Shown one piece after another: positions 37,469 through 49,700 of a stretch of 64,000 bases of DNA (position 1 is the first letter of the stretch; each line of letters starts with the position of its first letter). This stretch comes from Sarcocystis neurona. Lineage: Eukaryota > Apicomplexa > Conoidasida > Eucoccidiorida > Sarcocystidae. The stretch lies in contig KL647289.1 of assembly GCA_000727475.1 (NCBI GenBank), positions 6,389,255-6,453,254 of the forward strand, in the 5' to 3' direction. The notes under the pieces are model-generated. The model saw only the letters and a list, made by a program, of their open reading frames with translations, was not told where the DNA came from and searched no databases. A program made the translations under genes and the position numbers.

Positions 37469-40400
37469 CTGGACACACACCACAACCACAGCTTCAACAC
37501 GTACCCAACATCAACGCAGCAGAAACAAAGTCGAGACGCCACCGGCTACAACTCAGACAGCAGATCGGAAGAAGCAAAACTCAGCGGAATGCGCCACGGT
37601 CAACAGCTGCAGAAGCGGCTGGTGTCGCAGCGACGCCGCACGTGGGGCAGAGGCGGCACCGCTCAAAAACGCTGTACCACCCAGTAGCAGCAAAGCAGCG
37701 TAAAGCCACAGGACAACGCGCACCCGCGGCGCCCCAGCAGCAAAAGCGTAGTAAAAAACAGAAAACGGTGACAATCTGGCGGCAGGTGAGGCCTGCCGGA
37801 ACTGCTGACAGCCAGCAGCGTCGCAGCAGCAACACAACAAGAGCCGAGAAACACGTGCACGGTGTCCGCGTGACAGCACAGCAGCAGGTAATCGGCGTAG
37901 CATTAGCAGAAGCACAGGGAAAACTGAACAAGCACGTGACTGTCCCAAAGGCACCGCAGTGTTGCTTCCTGCTTCGTTGACGCCGTGCACCATATGTAGC
38001 GGGAGAATCCTCCTGTTGCAGTTCTCAGGGCTGTGAGCCTCTTCACTCGAGCAGAGATAGGAGTAGAGGGGTGAAATGCTGCACGTACGCTTATATCTTA
38101 TCCTACTTCACGCAGCTTCTCTGCGCAAGTGCAACGACTCACAACCGTACTCCTGTACAGCCTCGTTGCACATACGAGGACAGCTACGGCTCGGAACTGC
38201 GTTAGCCACCTCACAATGCGATGGCTCCTGCTGTTGTCGGACTGCTATCACTACCGCCGCTGGCATCTCAAAAGGTGCCCTACGACGGAACTATCTTCCT
38301 CACTGGTGCCGGTGAACCTGGGTCGAGCGGGCCTCCTCTTCTGGAGGTTGTTCTTGATGAGTTCACGTAATGTACATCGGAGGAAGAGACGCAAGGGCGA
38401 CTCCCAACGTCGCAGCAGCGGTAACGTCGTTAAAACAAAACGTACACAAGAAACATTTCCCCGCCGCGTGCATACCGACGACAGCCGACAACTGCAGCAC
38501 GTATCGAGCGGATGGCAATCCACGCAGCAGCAACTGCATCTACCAGGACAGTACCGAAGATGCGGACGCAGTGCCACCAAAAGTAAATACGTATTTATCC
38601 CATGTATTCTCCGTACTGTGTCGGGCTGCAATCTGCTGTCCTCCTACGAATACACCGCCGCTGTCCCCGCTGTTGCAGTCCTGCTGCCGACGCTACTACC
38701 ACTGCCTTTGGGGTCCCCGATCATGCGTTGCCGCTACTCCCGCTTTCGACGCTGTTTTTCGCTCCACGGTATACCGTGCAGCAGAGCTCCTCAGAGCAGG
38801 TCAGTTCTACGGCAACCACCGGCTGTCGGAGAGACGCCTGCGCCTCTTCGTCTGCTGGACTTTCTTGCAGATCCATCCCTTTCAACATCGAGCCTACATG
38901 TTTGCAAAAAAGCCTCCTTTCACTTGGAGTGTGCGTATATATGTAGGTATATTGTAGAGTAGGCCTTCCCCTGTGCGTGGGAGGAGGTTATACCGAGGGA
39001 GAGAGTTGCCTGGCTGCAGTAGTGAGACACTGACGGACTTGGAGAGGCGCTCCGTCGATGTCTCGGATGTACTTCTGCTGCTACAAAGATTGTAGACCTC
39101 CTCTATTTTTTGGACACGAGAGGAAAGAGGCAATGCAGAGTGATCTACTGCGCAAGTGCTGTTGCCCCTCTACTCCACTGTTGTGGGGAAACACAGCGGA
39201 GCGGCGGGAGTACACGCGTACCTGCGCCAGACTTGGAGGCTTTGCCGGCCATTTTCCTCTGGTGACGCTGGCTGTGACGAGAAGAGCCAAAATTCAGGAA
39301 AAACGACGGAGAAAAAACCACCTGAGAACGTCCCGCCGTTTACTTTGCTGCAGCAGTCCCCTCACTGCGACAGCAGCAAGCGTCGAGAACAAGCAGCAGT
39401 ACAACACCCGAGAGCGTAGACTACAGCGCCGCTGGTCCCATCGCCCTGTCAAAACCGCATGCGCCAAATGCGTACGTAGGCCGCCGCACTTCTGCGGGCT
39501 GGTCACCGTGCTGTTGCTGCTGCTGGCGGCCGTAGACGCTCACCAGTATTGCTGCTGCGGCAGCTGCTCGTCCCTGCAGTAGTTGGTGTTCCCCCTGCTG
39601 CGCTGCCTGCCGTGTGCTGCTGACACTCCAACGCGGGAGCTGTGCAGCATGCGCCGGGACAAAAACGGTTCGTTGCAGTGACCTGCTGCCACCGCCGAAG
39701 GCCGCCTGCACATTATGAAGCTCGCGAGTATTACGTATATGCAGGTATATGGCGGCAGGGATGATGGTAGCTTTCTGATGATCCGGTACCGAGAACCTTG
39801 ACTTCGCGGGTGCGTTGCGTCTGCGAAAGCCCCGCTCTCATTTATGACTGCAGACGACACTGCGTGTGTGGTGTTTCCCGCTGCTTTGCTGCTGTGCTGA
39901 CGCTGCCGTGCGGCAGCAGGCCGCTGTGCTGCCGCAGCTCCTTGTGCTGTGCCTACCCGTGGACAGCAGAGCGGCCGGCTACTGGCGCTGCTACCACAAC
40001 TGCAGCTGCGTCAGGGACTGCTACTCTCGCAGGTTCGCCGCCGCAGCAGCAGCGCAAGTGAATTCCTCTTGAACACACACGTCTCGACTTTTAACTCTCT
40101 CCGTGCGAACCAGGAGATACCTTTGGTCGAAGCAAGAGGACTTCCTGTGCTTGTGCGTATGTCCCGACCCGTGACGGGACCACCACCAAGAAAGTAGAGT
40201 CCTCTTCCAGCCCCATCACCTGCAGACACCGTCGGGGGATGTGAGCGCAACTTCCCTCACCTCCTCCGCGCGCAAAGAAATTCTGGCGTGCCCGCGACTA
40301 TCTACTACTGTAGGGGCATTTCTTTCCCTCACTCGTACGTACTTGTTGAGTGTTTTGATCCAAGTCTTACGTGGAGAAACAACCAACATGTGAAAATGCC

Positions 40401-42270
40401 CTGTACACGCGTGTATAGAATATATATGTATACTTGCGGATGGTGTTTTATCGATCTTACTAGGAAAAGCGTATATGTTTAGTTGGTGTCCACAGGCACG
40501 CCTCCTTTCCCCACGCTAGCGTGTGCAACCGCCACACACATCTATGACGGTACGCAGAAGAGTCCTCCTAGAGGAGTGTCTATACTGACGGAAAATCTAA
40601 CACTGCACCAACATAGAGTAAGAAATTGAAAGAATTCCGTATCTGCATGCTTTTACCTATATATACGCATGTATGTATTCCTGTATACCTATGCGCCCCT
40701 ACACAATTATATATATATATATCTATTTATATATCCATTTTCTCCACACCTCCTTCTTTTGGCATCATAGTGAGGACAACGTGCACCAACTTACACATTG
40801 CAGACTGCTACACCGGCCAGAATTGACGTACGCTTTTCATCTACACGGTTCTGGGAGGTCTCTGTAGAAACCGCGCGCTTCCGCAACCCTGCCGAGTTTC
40901 TGCGTGCCGGCCGCGATATGCCAAGGACATTCGCGGGAGCGCTGCGCCCCACCCCGATGCTACAGGGGTCCGGCGATGCGTGACTGGCTGCAAAAGGACG
41001 CTACTGCTTCTGCTGCTGGCAGTGCTGCTGATGCGGCCGCTGCTCAGACGTGTGCGGAGTGCTGCTTGTACCGCTGCCGCTCCTGGTGCTACGCTGCTCC
41101 CAAATCACTGCAACCCGCCCTCCTGCTATTGCTGCCTGCTGTGTGGCTGCAACCAGTTCTGCGTGGCAGCGAGAGAACACAGGCTGTGTTGTGCTGCAGG
41201 TACAGCAGTCCTTGGGCAGTGTACGTACACCGCGGGGAGTATGTGTGCACACCCTGCAAGCACGAATGGAATGCAGAGGCAGCGTTGTGAGAACCCGCGC
41301 GTACGCGCAGTCCGTGTTACTGCCTCCGCTGTTTGTGTACACTTGACTATCTCTATTTTAGTTGACCTCTCCGTTGCCCGCGGCAGGATCTACAACTTCT
41401 ATGGGTGTTACACCTCCGGAGTTACATGCATTAACTTCGGACGGGGCGCAGGCAACCGGGACAACTATACTCTCTACGTACCTAGAGAGAGCGACGCACG
41501 TATACGCGTACACATATGGAGGACATTGTAAATCCAGCCTGCGTATCTGGCGGCTTAGTTCCACTTACGTAGAGAAGGCAACGCCCGCATGCGTGTACGC
41601 ATATGGAGGACCTTGTAAGTCCAGCCTGCCTTTCTGTCGACTGAGTTCCATACATTTGGCGGGCTCTAACGTCCTGCGTGGGCACACGTGTACACCACTG
41701 TATGAAGACAAACGTGACGCGGATGCTGGGTGTGTACGGAAAAACGGTCAAGAGCATGCGCATAGCAGCAGCCTCCGCAGCAGCGCCGTGAGACACACGC
41801 GGCAACATCTGGGTGGAGAAGAAGCAGCAGCGGCGGCGGCTGAAGCGGCAGCTGCAACTGCAGCAGAGGAGCAGCGGGCCAGAGGAGCGACAGCTGCGAG
41901 AAAAGAGGAACAACAGGTGCAGCCTGGACGCTTGTTAGCAGCAGTAGCAGTGTGAGGCTGGGTCGGCAACGGCGGCGACCGACACGCAGCAGCAGCCTTG
42001 GGAAGCTGCGGCGTGACCGGGGAGATAGCGTGGGTCGAGGTGGAAGTGCGGCAATTGTGCTGCTGCATGTTCTTTCCCAGTGGTGCCGCCCGAAACTTGA
42101 TCTGTTGTGATATTTGTTCCGTAGCAGCTGCTGGCGGAGATTCTGCGTCCGCAGCTGCCGAAGGAGTGTGGCACCTGCTGACAGCAGCGTCGTTCTGAGG
42201 TGTACGTACTCCCGAGGAGACACGACTGCAGTTCCACTTCCATCTTCGAAGCCCCGGCGGCACACGAAAA
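37469..42270. other. Interval between L23a and cyclophilin genes
   Basis: It should contain the L23a 5' end and promoter (no motif recognised). 38.1-38.96 kb is open in all three forward frames and one reverse frame at once, so no reading can be preferred. An 87-bp duplication lies at 41.5 kb, and CAG-rich sequence begins near 41.76 kb. Confidence 0.4.
41505..41665. repeat. 87-bp diverged tandem duplication
   Basis: The core ATATGGAGGACATTGTAAAT at 41514 recurs as ATATGGAGGACCTTGTAAGT at 41601, and similarity extends through CCAGCCTGC to GAGTTCCA. The offset of 87 is a multiple of three and the forward frame reads YGGHCKSSL / YGGPCKSSL, but the surrounding ORF has no recognisable domain. Confidence 0.7.
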
Positions 42271-43720
42271 ATGAGGCCGCTGCTGCGCCAGACGGCCTCC
42301 GTTCCCCGTCTCCTGCCAAGGAGATACCAGTGGCAGCGGCAGTTGCAGGACCGCCGTCTGCTCACCGCTGCTGCTGCTGCTGACGCTGCCGTTGCTGATG
42401 CTGCCCCTGCTTCTTCGGTATGTTCGTCTGCTGCTTCTGTGCCTGCTCGCCGGCCGCCATTACGAAGAATCGCTGCGTTGCGATGGCTTGCAACTGTAGC
42501 AGCACCGTGTCCTTCCCCGGCAGAAACAGCGGCAGCGACGTCTGCTACGACACCCCTACCAGGAGCCAGAGCACAGGGGGCCGCAGCAACAGCAGCCGCA
42601 GCGAAGACAGCAGCCGCATCAGTACAAGTAGCGACACCTGAGGCAGCCGAAAAAGAAGAAGCAGCAGCAGCAGCACGTGGACGTGTGGGTCAAAGCAGAA
42701 CAACTCATGCTACCTCCGCCGCAGCCGCAGCAGTAAGAGAGTGTTTCCTGCCGACGGCAGTAGCAGGTGTGTACAGAGCAGCGGCAGCGGGGGCTTCCAC
42801 AGCAGCAGCATCAACCAGAGCGTACAGAACGGCAGCAGCAGCAGCACGCCACAGAGCCGCAGCATCAGCGACCCCCAACGGTGCACCAGCAGCACCCCAA
42901 ACAGCGACAGCACCAGCATTATCCCGCACAGCAGGAATACGCCGTGCAGCAGCACCAGCAATACTCCGCACAGCAGTAGCAGCAGCGGACGTCTTGACAA
43001 TTCCCGCAGCAGCAGCACCTCAGACGTCTGCTGCAGCAACGGCAGCAAAGTCAGTTGCACACGGTGCGACACCTGCGACCCCTTCGGCAGTGGCGACGCC
43101 ATTCCACGTTACTGCAGCGGGTGCGGCGAGGTCGAGCAACATGGTAGCAGCACCAGCAGTTTTGGGTGAAAGCCGCTTCTATGCCCGTTGGCTTCCTCTG
43201 CCGCTCGTTCACCTCACACGCACAAGGCCCTCTTCCTCTGTGCGTGTCTCTCGGCCGCGTGCAGCCCCCCTACCCGACACCCCGCGCGACGCGGCAGCTG
43301 CAGGAGTTGTTACGCCTCCACCAGGGGCTCGATCGTGCGCGGGCACTCGCGTAACGGGGGGCGGTGTGACAGCAGCAGCAGCAGAGCGGAGGCAGCACGC
43401 AGCACAGGCACGGCTACGAAGCTTCTCTTCCGTGGCGCTACCCAGCAGCGAGGACGCGCAGACGGCGGATGTGAAGAGACTGCAGCGGCGGACTCCGAGG
43501 CTCCAGCCGCAGCAGCAGCAGCGAGGAGCGCGAGAGCAGCTGCAGGCGAGAGAGCCACCCCTAGAGAACCTGCAGCGGCAACAAGAGCAGCAGCAGCAGG
43601 ACCAGCAGCCACAGGAGCAACAGGAGCAGCAGCAACAGGAGCAGCAGCGGGAGGAGCGAGGGGGAGGAGAGGCGGCTCGCGCGGTGGTAGAGGAGCTGCA
43701 GCGGCGGGGAGGAAGCGCAG
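41760..43720 (+). repeat. CAG/GCA trinucleotide-repeat block
   Basis: Dense GCA/CAG triplets run from upstream of the cyclophilin start through its first exon. They read as Ala (42.3-43.4 kb) then Gln (43.5-43.65 kb) in the cyclophilin frame. Reverse-strand and other forward frames are also open but lead to no domain. Confidence 0.8.
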
Positions 43721-46700
43721 GAGGCGAGACTTCCTTCTTCCCGAATCCCGTCGTTTTCCTCGACATTTCTGTGGGAGGCAGGGATGCAGGACGCATGCTC
43801 TTCCAGGTAGGCGCCTCACGTCGCCTGTCCCCCAGCAGCGCATGCGTCTGCCAACCTTCCCGATGTCCTGCTTCTCTGCACGCCAATATGATCAAGACTC
43901 TGCATATGTTTGTGCGGCGTGCACTTCCGCGAAGCGTGTACACGTGGGGGCACCTTGTGCTGCAAAGCAGCAACACACACATAGACATACATCTTTCTCC
44001 ACATATGTATGCGCGCATGCAGAGGTCTACCACATATATATATGTGTGCATGCCTATATAGAGATAGAAACGTATAGCACTCACTGTATACGTATGAAGG
44101 CAGACACCTCACTTGTGCGCAGCAGGTGCTTCAGATGCGGAGGCATCGAGGAAGTGAGCAGCCGCCTCGAGCAAAGCAACTCGTTGCCGGGTACGCTGCC
44201 CCTACGTAGAACGTACGTCAGCGCGAGGTGTCCTCTTCACTGTGTCTATCTGCATGACTTACCATTTGCGGCGGCCCCCTCTCTCCACGTCTTCATGGGA
44301 CGTGGGTCTGCACACTTCCCCATATATACACACGTATGAATTTCGTATATATGTATATATGTCTGTATAACTGTGTATACCTGTCTGCGTAGCTGTCCTT
44401 CTCACTACATACACGTGTACGTATATATCTGTATGTCTCTCTGTACATATTCGTATATTTCTGTGACTTCATGTACGCGGTTGTATTTCTTTGAAGGTGT
44501 TCATACGTGTAGATGTATATGTCCATATATATATATATACTATCGGTCTCTCAGTCTGCGTGCATATATATACATATATGTATATATATTTACCTGGGGA
44601 AACTATCTCTCATTCTACATATATATGTATATATATGCACACATACGTATACACAGTATATACAGTTCTATGTGTATACATATATGTATACAGATATATG
44701 TAGATGGATATCTGTCTACACACCTCTCTATTGGTGTGGCTAGCTACCTCGTTCCCTTCGTATATGCGTATATATCTACATATACTACGCTGCTCTGTTA
44801 ACACATATACGTGCATACATATCTGTGCATGCGTCTGTGTTCCTGTGTGTGTAGCTACCTCTCTGTATGTATCTATGTGCGTGTACGCGTGGGTATGCTC
44901 TCTCCGTCTCTCTTCGGCTATATAGAAGTATGTAGACTCTATATCTCTCTGTATGTCGCTATCTGTGTCTACGTATCTATAAAGCCGTACATGACTGGCT
45001 CTGTCTCCATGGGTACATACGTGTTTGTATATGTTAGCGCACGCCCGTGTATGTTCGTAGTAGGGAAGCAGCTGCAGCAGGGGATCACCAGGACAGCTAA
45101 TAGAGACAGCAACAGCGTAGTTCTGCGAAACGAAGGTGCGCGCGCACGTCTGTAAAGCAGAACGCCTGAAAGGTTTTGACGCCGCTGTTCTTGCTGTTGC
45201 GCTTTGTTGCCAACTTGCCTCGGATGCTGCCGCTGTCCTGCTGCTAATACCTTTGACGCCTCTGCTTCCTTTCCTCCCCTACATCTGCAGCTGCGCCTGC
45301 GACGAGCTCCTGTGCCTGCTCCTGCTGCTCTTGCCACTCTCGCTTGTGTTCGATTCCGGACTTCCTGCTGCTGCTACTGCCTCGCCATCATCACGTGCTG
45401 CTGCGATTGCTGCTGCTACTGCGATTGCTGCTGCTGCTGCTGCGAGTGGTGCTGCTTCTGCGATTGCGTCTGCTTTGACTGCTGCTGCTTGTGCGACCGG
45501 TGCTGCTTCAAGGGCTGCTGCTCCCGCTCAGGCTTGTGTTTTTCATTGCCACGACTTCCCGCTGCTGCTGTTGTTCGCTGTCAATGTGGGCTTGTGTAGC
45601 TCTTTGCAGATTCACACCCCATCACCGCGGAAAATTTTCGATGTCTCTGTACCGGTACGAAGATGAATGTTCTCTCCGTCTCTCTACGGCTGCCTGGGCT
45701 CGCCGGTAATATGTCGATCTTTCTCTCGCTTCGTCTCTGTGTGTCTGCCTGTCTACACACACCTACGCACAATCTCTGTGCATGCTCCTACGTGGGAAGG
45801 GTCTGTGTGATAGATGTGTGTACCTATGAAGATGTTCTGTGTGTTTGCATGCATAGATATCATTTATGTAGAAGACGCGGGATTTCCACGCACATTTCTC
45901 CGTCGATACGCAGACGTGTGTGGACGCGCGTGCCAGTCTGCGTGCCTTTTATAAATACATATAAGGACGTACGTATGTATGTATGTGTGCATGCGCGAGT
46001 ATGTCTACACCCACACGCCACCGCATCTTGTGTGTGGCTACAGACCTGCTGGTGTATGTCGCTTTGTCTATTTGTGATATATATACATATATACTAAAGT
46101 GCCCACAGACATGTAAGACTGTTGTAGGAGGTGTGTACACACGTTTTTGTAAGGATCTAATGTACGGCAGTGCGCTGACTTGGTGGACTCTTTACGCAAA
46201 CACGCGTGTCCAGGAGAATGTAGACACAGCCACATGTGCAGCTATAGAAGCATGCGTGTCTTTGAGCCTGTGCCATCTATACGTGTCAACATATATCTAT
46301 GTATGCGAGGAGGCTGTACGTGTCTACAAAAGACACGTCGAACAACATGTGACCAGCCGCCCACGCGTATGTGTAGAAAGTGTCACACAGACGTGTGGCT
46401 CACGTTGCAGTGTGCACGCGTTGAAGAATCCATCCTCTGCGAAAGTGCCTTGGGTTGCGTATTTGGACGCCTCTTCTGCTTGCTGCGTAGGCTTCACCTC
46501 AACGTATACACGTGCCGTCTCTTTCTCTCTCTACATATGTATACATGCCTATGCGTGTACGCATGCATATATGGGATATCCGCCTGTCTGTCTACCTATA
46601 CGCACACATAATATCTGCATACATGAGTACCCGTACATATATGGGATGTCCTCCTATCTCTCTACCCATATGTGTACGCATATCTGCATACGCGTGTGTT

Positions 46701-49700
46701 TATATCTTCTGCCACAGTACACTCACGCGAGGGGCTGCACGAAGCTCTTGTCTTCCCGTTTACGTACATTTGCACTGGTGTGTGTTTGTGTGTGTCCACG
46801 CTTTATACTTCCGTCTGTAGAATATTTGCTGGCCTGCGGCGTGTATATCGCCTGCGTGCGTCGCCCGCCCAAGCAGGCTCTCCTTAGCATGGTAGCGTCC
46901 TCGTACCCCGTCCTCTTTCCAGGCACCTCCACGTGGGGATGCAGACCTGCAGACATACTTTTTATGTACGTGTGTCTCTCCGTACACTCTGGTGTGTGTG
47001 TATATGTGTGTGTATACGTATATGTGTGGGTGTCTCTGTCTCTCTGTATATATATATGGAAGCACGTGCTCCTGGTGGCGGTAGGGTATCGCAGTCGCAG
47101 CCGTGTGCTTTCTGCCCGGCCAGATATTCCGAGTTCTTCAGACGAGTGCCAGGGACGCTCAGAAGTCGTCTTCGACGCACTTGCTGAGGTGTACGTACAC
47201 CTCGGATTACCCAGTCGCAGAGGGGTGGGTGCTCTCTCTCACATGTAGCTGCAGGTAGTGACGCATGGCTGCGAAGTTTACTGGGCAGCCGCTAGTGGCT
47301 GCTGCTGCTGCTACTGCCAAGGTAGCCTCTGCGTGTGGACTTTTTTTTCTAGGAGGGGGGCATGCAGGGCCGCTGTTGACCCTCTGGTGGCTGATGCCAG
47401 CAGCGTGAAGCACCTGTTCTCGGCTGACCTGTCTCAATTTTGACGCACACAAGCCTGCTTGCGTCTACGTCTGTACGTATCTCAAACAGGTCTTGACCAG
47501 TACATATATATGTATGTATCTTTCTTTGTGTGTTCCTGTCTCTCTCCCTGTATATGCGTACGTGTGGGAAGTGCGTGCTGGAAAGACGTATGCAGCAGCT
47601 GCCTGCGACATTTCCTCAGCGCTTTTTCTTCAGGGAAAGCAGCAGCTTCCCCCCAGAGGAAGCACTTCTATGTGTGTGTCTGCGGTGTGTATTATTCACC
47701 TGCTGCTGGTGTTTCTGCGCCAGGGGAAACGGGCCTCGGGTACTGGATGCGACCGCGATGGTACAAGAACTGCCCGTTTCATCGCATCATTCCTGGGTTT
47801 GTACGTCCCTTTTCTCGACCCCCATGACTCTGCCTCAGACGCCGACCAGCTGCCAGTCCCGCGTCTCTGCTGCTGCTGCTGGTCTTGACCTGCTGCTGTT
47901 GCTGCTGCTGCTGGAATGAATGGTGCTGCTGCTCTGCCGCTGGTGGCGTGCTCAGGACGAGCGCGTGCTTGTCCCCACATTCATCTGCTGCTGCTGCTGC
48001 TGCAAAGAAGATAGTTGCCTTCACGCTGCTGTCTGCCTCATGCTGCTGTCTGCAGGGCGTCGTCGTTCTCACTTTACTCCTACGCTGCTGCTGTTGTTGA
48101 TGCACGTGTTCGTCTTCCCTGTGTGCTGCTACAGCTCTCACGTTCGGTAGTGAGAGGGGGCGACGCCCACGACAGCCGTAGAGGATATGCTGCTGCTGTT
48201 GTCCCTTAGCGAGTCTGCGCTGCTCCTCTGCTGCGGTGGCTAACTTGGTTGCTCCTGTAACGCCGACGACTGCTCTTGCTGCCAATGTCCCTGCGAGTGC
48301 TGCCACGCCGTACCACGCCTCCTGCTTTTGCTCCTGTTGTGCGTACGACTGCTTCGTCGTCCCTTCGCGGCTCGTGCTGCTGCTGTCGGTGCGATACGTC
48401 CCGATATCGCGGCAACAGCGGCTACTCGATGAGAGAACATGTGGTATTCTCTCCGCTCCCCCACGTATTCACGCAGATTTGTCTGTGCTTGTCAGGAAAG
48501 GAAACCGGTAGCAACTGTAAAGAGGTAGAGTACAATTGTAAAGAATCAGGCAGGAATCAGCTACGGTTGCCGCTGCTGCTTCTCTCAGATCCTGTTCTCT
48601 TGCTGCTCGTGCTGTTGACGCTGCTGCTGCGCGACGGATCTTCCTGTGACATGTTTCGCGACTATTACTGCTGCTACTGCTGGGCTGGGCTGGCTGCTCC
48701 TCTAGGGCTGCTGCTGCTCCCTAGTGCTGTGGCTGCTTGCTTGCGCGAGGAGCCTGCAGCAACGTCGGCTCTCTCGCTCAACCGGTGGCTGACTGGGCAA
48801 CGTCTGCTGTAGTGCTGGTCCTCTGTTTTTTCACCTTTTCTCTTTTTTGTTCTTCGCTTCTCCCAGCTCCCCTTCTGCCCCAGTTAATGGGCTGACTGCG
48901 TCCGCTGCACACACGCAAAAGGACGTGTAGGAGTATTTCTGCCTCTGGGGCTGCCTCTGCTACTTCTTCCGTCGTCGCGCGCGCTTTGTCTTCTATTACG
49001 TCCACTAATACACTCACTCCCGTCCCGGTGCCACTCCTGCCACTCTACTATCGTTAATTCTTCTACAGCTACTTTTGTACTGTCGTCGTGCTGCTGCTGC
49101 TGCTGTGTTGCTGCTGCTGCTCTGCTGCCGCTTTGCTGCTGTGGTGCTGTGCTGCAGTGCTGCTGTGCTGCTGCTGTTCCTTCATACGAATCCCCGTACG
49201 ACTGCTGTCCCTCCGCGCCACTGCTCCCACAACTTCTACGAATTCTCCTGATGCGCCACTTCGACTCGTCCCACGCTTTCCCAGTACTCTACTTGTGGCT
49301 TCTTCTCGTAGTAGTGTCTTGTTTATTTTGGGGGTCCACCATCCGGCCGACTTACTTCCGCGCTCGTCGTACAGTCCCGGCGCGCCTGATACTCTTCTGC
49401 TCTTCCTCACGAACACGCCTGACAAATTGCTGCTCGTACGGTTGGCGGCCTTACGACGCCTCCTGCTGGTAGTGGCACATCTACGACTGCTAGGAGAACT
49501 GCATGCAACAACTGGTAGTAATACCGGTCCCAATACTCTCAGGACAACTACGGGTCTTCACACGGGAGCGCTACCTCTATTTCTACTACCCCTACAATTA
49601 CGACATCAAGAAATCCTACACTACTACTACGACGACTGCTACTACTACAACTACTACTGTCGCACATGCTAATACTGTTATACTACTGGCGTTGGTACGA

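Noticed and set aside
38129..38962. Forward ORF of 277 codons
   Set aside because: Two other forward frames and one reverse frame are open over the same DNA, with no domain, no splice context and no composition typical of coding.
47779..48306. Reverse ORF with poly-Gln
   Set aside because: It lies across an exon end and intron of the cyclophilin and arises from CTG triplets on the forward strand.
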